Shown piece by piece: positions 34,018 to 42,868 of a stretch of DNA of 64,000 nucleotides. Made by a program: the position numbers and the translations under genes. Source of the stretch: Hyphomicrobium_A sp964405975 (GTDB lineage: Bacteria > Pseudomonadota > Alphaproteobacteria > Rhizobiales > Hyphomicrobiaceae); assembly GCA_964405975.1 (NCBI GenBank), contig CAYOPW010000005.1:1-64000 (forward strand), read 5' to 3'. Positions within the stretch are counted from its first letter, which is position 1. Every line of letters begins with the position of its first letter. The notes below the pieces were generated by a model, which ran no database searches, was not told the DNA's origin, and saw nothing but the letters and a program-made list of their open reading frames with translations.

Positions 34018-34752
34018 TCAGGATTTCCGGCCGGGTTTTTGGGATTTGAGGAGATCTGGACGCCGTTTTTCGGTTAGGCGCTGTGCCTCGGCCCGGCGCC
34101 AATCAGCAATTTTCGTGTGATTGCCCGAGAGCAGGACCTCAGGGATCGTACGCCCCTCCCACTCACGGGGCTTGGTGTATTGGGGATATTCGAGCAAACC
34201 CTTCTCGAAGCTCTCCTGATCGAGCGAGGTCGGCGCACCGACAACGCCGGGTAGTAAGCGCACGCAAGCATCGATCAACACCATGGCGGCAAGCTCGCCG
34301 CCGGAGAGCACATAATCTCCTATGGAGACTTCCCGTAATCCCCGGCCTGCGATGACGCGCTCGTCGATGCCTTCAAAGCGGCCGGTAAGCAGAAGTAGCC
34401 CGGGGCCGGCGGCAAACTCCGCGGCCAGGGATTGGTTAAGCCGCTCGCCTCGCGGCGAGAGGTAGATCAGCGGGGCTTCGTGTTCCACGGTGCGCGCATG
34501 ATCGATCGCTGCGCCGAGCACATCAGCGCGCATGATCATTCCTGCGCCGCCGCCCGCTGGCGTGTCGTCGACGGTGCGATGCTTACCCACACCAAAATCG
34601 CGGATCGAGACCGTTTTCAGAGACCAGATCCTCGATTCCAGCGCCTGGCCGGCGTTGGACACAGCCAATGGGCCCGGGAACATCTCGGGGAAAAGAGTGA
34701 GCACGGTGGCGCGCCAGGGCGACCGGCCTTCGTTTGTCGGACGGTGCGGCAT
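34018..34752 (-). CDS. trmD: tRNA (guanine37-N1)-methyltransferase
   Basis: Methylates G37 of tRNAs to prevent frameshifting. The 244-residue SPOUT-class protein has VLTLFPEMFPGPLAVSNAGQ, the substrate region DDTPAGGGAGMIMRADVL, the trefoil knot sequence IYLSPRGERLNQ and GRFEGIDERVI, and DYVLSGGELAAMVLIDACVR. The domain order and length are normal. It precedes rplS on the minus strand by about 130 bases. rimM and rpsP, usual partners in the rpsP-rimM-trmD-rplS operon, are not in this window. Confidence 0.96.
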   Translation of the reverse strand: MPHRPTNEGRSPWRATVLTLFPEMFPGPLAVSNAGQALESRIWSLKTVSIRDFGVGKHRTVDDTPAGGGAGMIMRADVLGAAIDHARTVEHEAPLIYLSPRGERLNQSLAAEFAAGPGLLLLTGRFEGIDERVIAGRGLREVSIGDYVLSGGELAAMVLIDACVRLLPGVVGAPTSLDQESFEKGLLEYPQYTKPREWEGRTIPEVLLSGNHTKIADWRRAEAQRLTEKRRPDLLKSQKPGRKS

Positions 34753-34800
34753 GTGCGTAAGGCTCTCGATGGAGCGGCGCCATTACTGCCGCTCGATCAT

Positions 34801-35088
34801 TCAAACTCCCTCGACCACAACGATATCGATGACGCCCGCACCTTGGCGCAGCGCCTTCGCCTTCGCATACTCGGGTGAGAAGGCATACGCGTGTGCGTCA
34901 TCGTAGCTTGCAAACTCGAGAACGACATTGCGGGGGCAGCCCTTGCCTTCGGCGATTTCACAACGTCCCCCACGCACGATGGGTTTGCCGCCGTACTTGT
35001 CGAGCGCCACCTTTGATTCCGCGACATATTCGGCCCACTTCTCCGGGTTCGTCACCTCCGCATGTGCAATCACATATCCCTTCGGCAT
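34801..35088 (-). CDS. DUF1330 family protein
   Basis: A 95-residue protein beginning MPKGYVIAHAEVTNPEKWAE, with the DUF1330 pattern: YVIAHAEV, GGKPIVRGG, NVVLEFASYDDAHAYAFSPE and a final strand VIDIVVVEGV. It should adopt a ferredoxin-like dimeric fold; function is unknown. The ATG at 35088 gives the family N-terminus; a TTG six codons earlier overlaps GGAGG, so it is less likely. It sits between trmD and pyrF on the same strand. Confidence 0.82.
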   Translation of the reverse strand: MPKGYVIAHAEVTNPEKWAEYVAESKVALDKYGGKPIVRGGRCEIAEGKGCPRNVVLEFASYDDAHAYAFSPEYAKAKALRQGAGVIDIVVVEGV

Positions 35089-35121
35089 CGGCTGGTCGTC
35101 CTCCAATCTTGAAAGTTTCTG

Positions 35122-35853
35122 CTAACCGGCGCGGTTGCGCGCGGCTTTGGCGTGGGCGTCGCGAATGTGGTGAATGAACGCCTCGGCGACGGCCCTTGGA
35201 TCGTCCGCCTGTGTGATCGGCCGCCCGACGACGATGTAGTCGGCGCCAGCCGCGATGGCGTGATCGGGTGTGGTTACGCGTTCTTGGTCATCCGTTGAAC
35301 TCCCCGTCAAACGGATCCCTGGGGTTACGATGAGAAAACCTGGCCCGACCGCATTGCGGATGCGGCCGGCCTCCTGTCCTGATGCGATCACACCATTAAA
35401 ACCCGATTCTCGAGCAAGCTGCGCCCGCTTCAACACGAGGTCAGACGGTGACATTAAGGTGCCCTGTTGTGCAAGATCGTCGGACGTCAGGTTGGTCAGC
35501 ACGGTCACTGCCAGTAACTTTAAATGACCCCTGCCGCGTCCCGTCACGGCGGAACGTAGTGTCTTTAGGTCGTGTCCGTGTACGGTTAGGAAATCGACTC
35601 CGAACTCGGCTGCGTTTGCAACTGCGCGTTCAACCGTGTTGCCGATATCGAGAAGTTTCATGTCGAGGAAGACGTGCTTGCCTTCCGACTTGAGGGCGTG
35701 CGCCAGCTCCAGGCCGCCTGAAAATAGCAGCTCCAGACCCACCTTGTAGAAGGTGACGCTATCGCCGAGGGTTGCGACCAGCCGCCCCGCTTCTTCAAGC
35801 GTTGGCATGTCTAGTGCGACGATCAGGCGGTCCTTGGCAGTGATATAGCTCAT
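35122..35853 (-). CDS. pyrF: Orotidine 5'-phosphate decarboxylase
   Basis: Last step of UMP synthesis. The 243-residue barrel has the catalytic network in IVALDMPTLEE and FLDMKLLDIGNTV (Asp-Lys-x-x-Asp), VHGHDLKT, and the phosphate-binding VTPGIRLTGSSTDDQERVTT with VVGRPITQADDP. Length is usual. The gene lies between the FMN reductase gene and the DUF1330 gene on the same strand. Confidence 0.96.
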   Translation of the reverse strand: MSYITAKDRLIVALDMPTLEEAGRLVATLGDSVTFYKVGLELLFSGGLELAHALKSEGKHVFLDMKLLDIGNTVERAVANAAEFGVDFLTVHGHDLKTLRSAVTGRGRGHLKLLAVTVLTNLTSDDLAQQGTLMSPSDLVLKRAQLARESGFNGVIASGQEAGRIRNAVGPGFLIVTPGIRLTGSSTDDQERVTTPDHAIAAGADYIVVGRPITQADDPRAVAEAFIHHIRDAHAKAARNRAG

Positions 35854-35883
35854 GACGCAGGGGCTAACCGGAAAGCAGATAAC

Positions 35884-36471
35884 CTAGCCATGTAGCACAT
35901 GCGCGGCGCGCGCAAGCTTCTGAATGAGCGATTTGAGCCGTTCTTGGGCTTCCTTATTGGTCAGGTGACCATCCTCGCCGAACGCGTCGTGTGCGCGAGG
36001 TACGGCAAATTGATCGGGAAGCACTAAGGCGCCGAGCCCCAGCTCCAGCACTTGACGCAGCGTGACGAGGCTTCTCAGTCCGCCCATGCCACCGGGCGAA
36101 GTTGAGCCGACGGCAAATACCCGCGTCTTGAAGACCTCCAGCGGAGCCTCTCCTTCTTCACGAACACGGCTCAGCCAGTCGAGCGTGTTCTTCAGCAGCG
36201 GAGAGATGGAGGCGTTGTACTCGGGGCTCGCGATGAAAACGCCGGTGTGCGCTTCCATGACAGCCTTGAGCTTCTTCGCATTCTCCGGCGGCCCTTCTGA
36301 GGCTTCAAGCTCGCCATGATAGATTGGCATGTGGTAGTCGGTGAGATCGACGAAGGTGACGGGGATGCCATTCGCTTCGGCAATCATTGCTCCGAGCTTT
36401 GCAAGCTTTTTGTTGTGCGAACCCGCCCGCGCCGAGCCTGCGAAAAACATAAGCTTCGCCGTCGTCGTCAT
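35884..36471 (-). CDS. NADPH-dependent FMN reductase family protein
   Basis: A 195-residue flavodoxin-fold protein. GSARAGSHNKKLAKLGAMIA is the FMN phosphate-binding loop, and PEYNASISPLLKNTLDWLSR with GSTSPGGMGGLRSLVTLRQV are signatures of the NADPH:FMN/quinone reductase family (like ChrR or SsuE-type). It is cytoplasmic and probably reduces quinones, azo dyes or FMN; the exact electron acceptor is unknown. It lies between dnaJ and pyrF on the same strand. Confidence 0.87.
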   Translation of the reverse strand: MTTTAKLMFFAGSARAGSHNKKLAKLGAMIAEANGIPVTFVDLTDYHMPIYHGELEASEGPPENAKKLKAVMEAHTGVFIASPEYNASISPLLKNTLDWLSRVREEGEAPLEVFKTRVFAVGSTSPGGMGGLRSLVTLRQVLELGLGALVLPDQFAVPRAHDAFGEDGHLTNKEAQERLKSLIQKLARAAHVLHG

Positions 36472-36527
36472 ATGCAGCCCCCGTTGGAAAGGTCACTGTG
36501 GCGCGCGATCACGCGGCATGTTTCGGT

Positions 36528-37664
36528 TTAGCCGCTCTTGCCTTCGAAGAAGTCTTTGACGCGGGCAAAGAAACCGGCGCTCGCCGGGCTCGTATCCTTG
36601 TGGCTTTCGTGCTCGAACTCCTCCAGCAGTTCGCGTTGACGGCGGGTCAATTTCTTGGGCGTTTCCACGTCGATCTGGATATACATGTCTCCGGTCACCT
36701 TGGATCGTAGCACCGGCATGCCCTTGCCCTTCAGTCGGAACTGCTTGCCACTCTCGGAGCCTTCGGGGACTTTAACGCGCGATGCGGCGCCGTTAACCGT
36801 GGGTACCTCAATTTCACCGCCGAGCGCTGCCGTCGTCATCGAAATTGGCACCCGGCAGAAGATGTCGGCACCATCACGCTGGAAAAACTCATGGGGTTTG
36901 ATCGAAAGGAAAATGTAAAGATCGCCTGCCGGCCCGCCGCGCAAGCCGGCTTCTCCCTCGCCAGCGAGACGAATGCGCGTGCCGTCCTCGACGCCGGGCG
37001 GGATGTTGACCGATAGCGTGCGCTCTTTCGTGATACGGCCGGCACCGGTGCACTTGGTGCAAGGATCCTCAATCATCTCGCCGCGCCCTTGGCATGTGGG
37101 GCAGGTCCGTTCGATGGTGAAGAAACCCTGGCTCGCGCGCACTTTGCCAATACCGCCGCAGGTGGGGCATGTCGTCGGTTTGGTGCCCTTGCGTGCGCCT
37201 GTGCCGCTGCACGTTTCACAGGGAACGCTAGTTGGCACACGGATCTGCGCCGTCTTGCCTTCAAATGCGTCGGAGAGCGAAATCTCAAGGTTGTAGCGTA
37301 AGTCGGCCCCGCGCTCGCGCGAGGTTCTCTGGCGCTGGCCTCGCCGGCCGCCCATGAACTCTCCGAACAGATCGTCGAAGATGTCAGACATCGATGACGC
37401 GAAGTCGGGACCGAATCCGCGCGCACCGCCCATGCCGCCATCAAAGGCTGCATGTCCGAAGTGATCATAAGCCGCGCGCTTCTGGGGGTCTTTTAAGACC
37501 TCATAGGCCTCGCTGACCTCTTTGAATCGGACCTCGGAGGTGGTATCGCCGGGGTTGCGGTCAGGGTGATATTCCTTAGCAAGCCGCCGGTATGCGGACT
37601 TGATTTCCGTCTCACCCGCCTCCCGCGCGAGCCCAAGTGTTTCATAGTAGCACCGCTTGGCCAT
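36528..37664 (-). CDS. dnaJ: Chaperone DnaJ
   Basis: Hsp40 co-chaperone of DnaK. The 378-residue protein has a J-domain with YHPDRNPGD (HPD) near residue 35, a glycine-rich linker, four zinc-finger repeats (CETCSGTG, CPTCGGIG, CPTCQGRG, CTKCTGAG) at about 145-215, and the C-terminal substrate domains. The ATG at 37664 gives MAKRCYYETLG; an upstream in-frame start at 37694 is not typical. It follows dnaK by about 240 bases containing a hairpin terminator. Confidence 0.97.
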   Translation of the reverse strand: MAKRCYYETLGLAREAGETEIKSAYRRLAKEYHPDRNPGDTTSEVRFKEVSEAYEVLKDPQKRAAYDHFGHAAFDGGMGGARGFGPDFASSMSDIFDDLFGEFMGGRRGQRQRTSRERGADLRYNLEISLSDAFEGKTAQIRVPTSVPCETCSGTGARKGTKPTTCPTCGGIGKVRASQGFFTIERTCPTCQGRGEMIEDPCTKCTGAGRITKERTLSVNIPPGVEDGTRIRLAGEGEAGLRGGPAGDLYIFLSIKPHEFFQRDGADIFCRVPISMTTAALGGEIEVPTVNGAASRVKVPEGSESGKQFRLKGKGMPVLRSKVTGDMYIQIDVETPKKLTRRQRELLEEFEHESHKDTSPASAGFFARVKDFFEGKSG

Positions 37665-37833
37665 GTTCAGCGCGTGCCCTTCAGGTTGTTCCAAGTGTTC
37701 ATCCTACAATCTGGAGATAGCGATGTTTGCCGTGCCGGAAAAGGCCGACGCGGCCTTAACTCGCATAATGCCCGGCGGGTGTTGTCACAAAGAATCGGTA
37801 CCCTCACGGTCTGGGCAAGCTTCCTGACTGTTA

Positions 37834-37862
37834 AAAAGCGGAGCCCGGCGGGATCGCCGGGC
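37834..37862 (-). terminator. Rho-independent-like terminator after dnaK
   Basis: GCCCGGCG at 37843-37850 pairs perfectly with CGCCGGGC at 37855-37862 around a four-base loop. On the minus strand the hairpin is followed, after a five-base gap, by TTTTTAA. It lies 40 bases beyond the dnaK stop and could attenuate transcription into dnaJ, favouring dnaK over dnaJ. Confidence 0.65.
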
Positions 37863-37902
37863 TTGCCTTTGATAAATGCGAGGGAATGCCTGAACTGGCG
37901 GC

Positions 37903-39840
37903 TCAGGCTGACTTCTTCTTGTCGTCCTTCACTTCCTCGAAGTCGGCATCGACAACATTTTCGTCGCCAGAAGAGGCCGCGCCCTCGCCGGTTCCGGCTT
38001 CACCATCGGCATCTTCACCGCCCGCTCCCTGCTGAGCGGCGTAGATCGCCTCGCCAATCTTCATGGCAGCCTGAGCAAGCTCAGCCGTTGTCGATTGGAT
38101 TCGCTCGGTATCTTCACCGCCAAGCGCTTCCTTGACGTCAGCAATGGCCTTTTCGACATCCGGCTTTGCCGCCGCAACGGCTGCATTGGACTCGTTTTCG
38201 GAGAGCTGCTTCTCGGTGGCGTGAACCAGCGCCTCGGCTTGGTTGCGTGCCTCGACCCGCTCGCGCTTCTGTTTGTCATCGGCTGCGTGCGCCTCTGCGT
38301 CCTTGACCATCTGTTCGATTTCGCTGTCGGACAAACCGCCTGAGGCTTGGATGCGGATCGACTGCTCCTTAGCCGTCGCTTTGTCCTTTGCCGAAACGTG
38401 GACGATGCCGTTGGCGTCGATGTCAAACGTGACTTCGATTTGCGGTACGCCGCGCGGTGCAGGCGGGATGCCGACGAGATCAAATTGCCCGAGCAGCTTA
38501 TTGTCTGCTGCCATCTCGCGCTCACCTTGGCTGACGCGGATCGTAACAGCGCTCTGGCCGTCTTCGGCGGTGGAGAACGTCTGACTCTTCTTGGTCGGGA
38601 TCGTGGTGTTGCGGTCGATAAGACGCGTGAACACACCGCCAAGGGTCTCGATGCCCAATGACAACGGGGTGACGTCGAGTAGCAGAACGTCCTTAACATC
38701 GCCCTGCAGAACGCCGGCCTGAATGGCGGCGCCGACGGCCACGACCTCGTCCGGATTGACACCCTTGTGAGGCTCCTTGCCGAACAGCTCTTTTACGACC
38801 TGCTGCACCTTGGGCATACGCGTCATGCCGCCGACCAAAACCACCTCGTCGATTTCGGCGGCCTTAAGGCCGGCATCCTTGAGTGCCTTTTCGCAGGGCC
38901 CCTTGGTGCGCGAAATGAGATCATCCACCAGGCTCTCCAGTTTCGCGCGCGTAAGCTTCATCGTGAGATGCTTCGGCCCGGACTGGTCTGCTGTGATAAA
39001 CGGCAAATTGACCTCGGTCTGCTGCGAGGACGACAACTCAATCTTCGCCTTCTCTGCCGCCTCTTTCAGGCGCTGGAGTGCGAGCTTATCGTTACGCAGA
39101 TCGATACCCTGTTCCTTCTTGAACTCATCGGCAAGGTAGTGGACGAGCTTCATGTCGAAGTCTTCGCCACCCAAGAAGGTATCGCCGTTCGTCGCCTTTA
39201 CCTCGAAGACGCCGTCACCAATCTCCAGTATCGAAATATCAAAAGTGCCTCCACCGAGATCGTAGACCGCGATGGTTTTGGCGTCCGTCTTTTTCTCCAG
39301 GCCATAGGAAAGCGCAGCTGCCGTCGGCTCATTGATTATGCGCAGAACCTCAAGTCCTGCGATCTTGCCCGCGTCCTTAGTAGCCTGGCGTTGGGCGTCA
39401 TTAAAGTAGGCGGGGACGGTGATCACCGCTTGAGTAACAGTTTCGCCGAGCTTGGCTTCCGCCGTCTCTTTCATCTTCTGCAGAATGAAAGCTGAAACCT
39501 GCTGCGGCGAGTACGTCTTCCCGTGAGCTTCTACCCAAGCATCGCCGTTGGGCCCTTCGACGATCTTATAGGGGACGAGCTTCTTATCCTTCTCGACCAT
39601 TGGATCGTCATAGCGGCGTCCGATCAGGCGCTTGATAGCGAACAAGGTATTGAGCGGATTGGTAACGGCCTGGCGCTTGGCCGGCAGGCCAACAAGCTTC
39701 TCGCCATCGTCGGTAAAGGCCACGATCGATGGCGTCGTGTTCATACCCTCAGCATTTTCTAGAACTCTCGGCTTTCCGCCCTCCATGACCGCCACACAAG
39801 AGTTGGTGGTTCCGAGGTCGATACCGATTACTTTTGTCAT
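37903..39840 (-). CDS. dnaK: Chaperone DnaK (Hsp70)
   Basis: ATP-dependent Hsp70 chaperone. The 645-residue protein begins MTKVIGIDLGTTNSCVAVME and has VPAYFNDAQRQATKDAGKIA, NEPTAAALSYGLE, DLGGGTFDISILEI, VLVGGMTRMPKVQQVVKELF, the substrate domain VLLLDVTPLSLGIETLGGV and an acidic tail ending EEVKDDKKKSA. Length and motifs are standard. It is the second-to-last gene of the hrcA-grpE-dnaK-dnaJ block and has its own heat-shock-type promoter upstream. Confidence 0.98.
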   Translation of the reverse strand: MTKVIGIDLGTTNSCVAVMEGGKPRVLENAEGMNTTPSIVAFTDDGEKLVGLPAKRQAVTNPLNTLFAIKRLIGRRYDDPMVEKDKKLVPYKIVEGPNGDAWVEAHGKTYSPQQVSAFILQKMKETAEAKLGETVTQAVITVPAYFNDAQRQATKDAGKIAGLEVLRIINEPTAAALSYGLEKKTDAKTIAVYDLGGGTFDISILEIGDGVFEVKATNGDTFLGGEDFDMKLVHYLADEFKKEQGIDLRNDKLALQRLKEAAEKAKIELSSSQQTEVNLPFITADQSGPKHLTMKLTRAKLESLVDDLISRTKGPCEKALKDAGLKAAEIDEVVLVGGMTRMPKVQQVVKELFGKEPHKGVNPDEVVAVGAAIQAGVLQGDVKDVLLLDVTPLSLGIETLGGVFTRLIDRNTTIPTKKSQTFSTAEDGQSAVTIRVSQGEREMAADNKLLGQFDLVGIPPAPRGVPQIEVTFDIDANGIVHVSAKDKATAKEQSIRIQASGGLSDSEIEQMVKDAEAHAADDKQKRERVEARNQAEALVHATEKQLSENESNAAVAAAKPDVEKAIADVKEALGGEDTERIQSTTAELAQAAMKIGEAIYAAQQGAGGEDADGEAGTGEGAASSGDENVVDADFEEVKDDKKKSA

Positions 39841-39965
39841 TTGCCTATCCTTAATCTTTTGCAGCAGACCGGCCGGACCCGAAGTCTCGGCGTCCGGATC
39901 ATCCGTTTTCGCGGTATTTACGCGCTAGGTTCGGTCCCCTTTGGAGCATCCAATAGTAACCGTCG

Positions 39966-39996
39966 CTTATATAGGGTCGCTTTTTGGGCACGCAAC
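39966..39996 (-). promoter_or_regulatory. RpoH (sigma32)-type promoter upstream of dnaK
   Basis: On the minus strand the sequence reads GTTG, a 17-base spacer, then CCTATATAAG. The -10 matches all fixed positions of the alphaproteobacterial RpoH consensus CYTATNTNNG, and the -35 matches three of four bases of CTTG. It is 126 bases upstream of the dnaK start, leaving a leader of about 115 bases. No CIRCE element is seen. Confidence 0.6.
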
Positions 39997-40120
39997 GGGA
40001 TCGTGATGCACGCGTGTGATCAATTTTCCCCACCATTTTGTATCCGACCGCCGCGAACCGTGATTGAGGTTGGCTATCAAACCCCAGCGGGCAAGCACTG
40101 AGCGCTCAAAAAGCGCTCTT

Positions 40121-40771
40121 TTAGGGCTTGTGATCTGCGTCGCCCTCGTCGCCAGGAGTGTCATCATTAGCCGCTTCGGCGCCGGGAGGCGCTGCGTCCT
40201 CTTTAGCCTTCTTGGCGCCGCCTTTCGCCACGACGACCATCGCGGGGCGCAGGACGCGACCCTCGATAATGTAGCCTGGCTGAAACACTTGCACCACCGT
40301 TCCCGCTGCCACATCCGGGTCTTGCACCTCAGTCATAGCCTGGTGCTTGTGGGGATCGAAGGGCTCCCCCTCTGAATCTATGCGCTTTACGCCATTGCGC
40401 TCCAGCACATTCAGAAACTCGCGCTCTGTCATTGCCACGCCATCGATCAGACTCTTCAAGGCCGGGTCCGCTTCGGCAGCACCCGGCGGCACCGCAGCGA
40501 TCGCCCGCTGTAGGTTGTCACCTACGGCCAAAATTTCTCTGGCGAACTTGCTAATGGCGAACTTTGCGGTATCTGCCTTTTCGCGATCGGTACGCTTTCT
40601 GAGATTGTCCATCTCAGCATGAGCACGCAAAAGGCGATCCGTCAGATCTCTGATCTGCATTTCCAGGGCGCCCACCTCATCGGCTGGCTTGCCCGCTTCT
40701 GCAGCAGGATTCTGTTCGCTCGGGATACCGGGGTCATTTGCCTCGGTCGCCATTTTCTTCTCGTCCGTCAT
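40121..40771 (-). CDS. grpE: Nucleotide exchange factor GrpE
   Basis: Exchanges nucleotide on DnaK. The 216-residue protein has a long coiled coil (ALEMQIRDLTDRLLRAHAEM, then DNLRKRTDREKAD), the four-helix region FAREILAVGDNLQRAI, and the C-terminal beta domain with FDPHKHQAMTEV and VVQVFQPGYIIEGRVLRPAM. An Ala/Asp/Glu-rich tail follows. A second in-frame ATG six codons in is an alternative start. It lies between hrcA and dnaK on the same strand. Confidence 0.95.
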   Translation of the reverse strand: MTDEKKMATEANDPGIPSEQNPAAEAGKPADEVGALEMQIRDLTDRLLRAHAEMDNLRKRTDREKADTAKFAISKFAREILAVGDNLQRAIAAVPPGAAEADPALKSLIDGVAMTEREFLNVLERNGVKRIDSEGEPFDPHKHQAMTEVQDPDVAAGTVVQVFQPGYIIEGRVLRPAMVVVAKGGAKKAKEDAAPPGAEAANDDTPGDEGDADHKP

Positions 40772-40898
40772 GACCTCTCCGCTTGCCGGCGGTTTCTCAA
40801 GAGTTCTAATCGGCGCTCTTTAACCCACCCGCACCCGGTAGGGAGCGGATCAATTCGCAATTCACTCATGCCCGATATCTGTCGATGCCCTAGAGAAA

Positions 40899-41957
40899 TC
40901 AAGTCAACAAGCGGCTAACGAGCTTGGCCGTATAGTCGACCATAGGGATTATGCGAGCATAATTGATCCGCGTGGGCCCGATCACGCCCAGAACCCCAAC
41001 GATTTTGCGCCGATCGTCATGGAAGGGAGCAACGATCAGCGATGATCCAGAAAGCGAGAACAATTTGTTCTCAGACCCAATGAAGATTCGCACACCGTCG
41101 GCGTTCTCAGACAGGCCGAGAAGCTGGACCAGATCGCGCTTTTGCTCCAAATCGTCGAACAGATGGCGGATGCGTTCCAGGTCGTCCTGGGCCGTCACGT
41201 CTTTTAGGAGGTTTGCCTGACCGCGCACAATGAGGCTTTGCCGGTCGTCAAGCGAGCCTGACCATTCTGCAAGACCTGCCTGGATGACTTTTTGCGTCAA
41301 CTCGTCAAGCTCGGCTTTGGAGCTCTGCAGTTCTTTCTCTATGTGATCGCGAGCTTCCGCGATTGTGAACCCGCGGATGTGCGTGTTGAGGTAATTCGCG
41401 GCTTCCACCAGCGCCGATGGCGGCAAGCCCTGCGGCAACGTGATAATGCGGTTCTCGACGGCTTGGTCTTCTCCCACCAGCACCACGAGCGCCTTGCCCG
41501 GTTCCAGAGGCACAAACTCAATATGCTTCAAGCGGGCGACTTGCTGTTCGGCGAGCACCACGCCGGCACAGTGCGACAAGCCCGAAATCATCTCGCTGGC
41601 TTCGCTTAGCACGTCGTCGATCGATTGCTGACGCTTTGCTACGATTTGCGCCTCGATCTTGCGGCGCTCCTGCGACGTCAAATTGCCTATCTCGAGCAGG
41701 CCGTCGACGAACAGACGCAAGCCGAGCTGGGTTGGCAGGCGTCCGGCAGATGTATGGGGGGCTGCTATGAGGCCGAGTTGCTCCAAGTCCGACATCACAT
41801 TGCGAATCGAGGCCGGCGACAGGGTCATCGGCAGCACGCGCGACAGATTGCGCGAGCCGACGGGCTCGCCCGTCGTCAGATAGGTCTCGACGATCTGCCG
41901 GAGAATAGTGCGGGAGCGATCGCTGAGTTTGTTGAGCTCGCTGACGGCTTCAGTCAT
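40899..41957 (-). CDS. hrcA: Heat-inducible transcription repressor HrcA
   Basis: Repressor that binds CIRCE operators with help from GroEL. The 352-residue protein has the winged-helix start (LNKLSDRSRTILRQIVETYL, then PVGSRNLSR and LSPASIRNVMSDLEQLGLIA) followed by the sensor domain ending VIGPTRINYARIIPMVDYTA. No CIRCE sequence was seen in this window; in alphaproteobacteria the operator is usually at groESL, elsewhere. It is divergent from rph. Confidence 0.95.
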   Translation of the reverse strand: MTEAVSELNKLSDRSRTILRQIVETYLTTGEPVGSRNLSRVLPMTLSPASIRNVMSDLEQLGLIAAPHTSAGRLPTQLGLRLFVDGLLEIGNLTSQERRKIEAQIVAKRQQSIDDVLSEASEMISGLSHCAGVVLAEQQVARLKHIEFVPLEPGKALVVLVGEDQAVENRIITLPQGLPPSALVEAANYLNTHIRGFTIAEARDHIEKELQSSKAELDELTQKVIQAGLAEWSGSLDDRQSLIVRGQANLLKDVTAQDDLERIRHLFDDLEQKRDLVQLLGLSENADGVRIFIGSENKLFSLSGSSLIVAPFHDDRRKIVGVLGVIGPTRINYARIIPMVDYTAKLVSRLLT

Positions 41958-42122
41958 GTCTCAGGATATCATTGGCCGTGGATGCCGTTCACGAAGATTA
42001 GGAAAGCCGGGCCATCCGCGTCAAATTCTCTATCGGTTTTGGTTGAAGCGGGGGTGCCCCTCCCTTAGGGTTCGGGCGAATCTGGCCATCTGGCGGCAAC
42101 AAAACACATCAATAACATCCCT

Positions 42123-42836
42123 ATGCGACCATCCAAACGCAAGCCCGACGAGCTTCGCCGCGTCTCCATCGAGCGTGCGATCTCCAAACACGCCGAGGGC
42201 TCCTGCCTGATAAAATTCGGTGATACCCACGTTCTGTGCACAGCGAGCCTGGAGGAACGGGTGCCACCGTGGCTTAAGGGCCAGGGACGCGGCTGGGTCA
42301 CGGCAGAGTATGGTATGCTACCTCGCGCCACGACGGAGCGTACCCGCCGCGAGTCGACGGTGGGCCACCCCTCGGGGCGCACACAGGAAATCCAGCGCCT
42401 GATTGGCCGGTCGCTGCGCGCGGTCGTCGACTTGGAGAGGCTGGGCGAGCGCCAGATCAACGTGGACTGCGACGTGATACAGGCCGACGGCGGAACCCGG
42501 ACGGCTGCAATCACTGGTGCCTGGGTGGCACTTTATGAGTGTATCCAATGGATGAAGCTTCGCGACATGGTTAAGGACGACGTTCTGCGCGATCAGGTGG
42601 CTGCCGTGAGCTGCGGCCTGTATCAGGGCCAAGCAGTGCTCGATCTCGACTATGCGGAGGACTCGTCGGCTGAGGCCGATTCTAACTTTGTAATGACCGG
42701 CGAAGGCGGAATCGTCGAAGTGCAAGGGACAGCTGAGACCGTCGCCTTCAGCCAGGAAAGCTTCGACCAGCTCATGATGCTCGCCAAGAAGGGGATCGGG
42801 GAGCTGGTCGCGCTCCAAAAGCTGACAGTGGCTTGA
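42123..42836 (+). CDS. rph: Ribonuclease PH
   Basis: Phosphorolytic 3' exonuclease that trims tRNA precursors. The 237-residue protein has MRPSKRKPDELRRVSIERAI, FGDTHVLCTASLEERVP, the phosphate-binding GRTQEIQRLIGRSLRAVVDL, and CDVIQADGGTRTAAITGAWV. Length is normal. It starts a run of plus-strand genes (VOC, rdgB, hemW) and is divergent from hrcA, a layout typical of Rhizobiales. Confidence 0.97.
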   Translation: MRPSKRKPDELRRVSIERAISKHAEGSCLIKFGDTHVLCTASLEERVPPWLKGQGRGWVTAEYGMLPRATTERTRRESTVGHPSGRTQEIQRLIGRSLRAVVDLERLGERQINVDCDVIQADGGTRTAAITGAWVALYECIQWMKLRDMVKDDVLRDQVAAVSCGLYQGQAVLDLDYAEDSSAEADSNFVMTGEGGIVEVQGTAETVAFSQESFDQLMMLAKKGIGELVALQKLTVA

Positions 42837-42868
42837 GGTGTACCAGCCTGCGAGCGGGACGCTCTACC

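Noticed and set aside
40772..42122. CIRCE operator around hrcA or grpE
   Set aside because: No TTAGCACTC-N9-GAGTGCTAA-like inverted repeat could be found near hrcA, grpE or dnaK.
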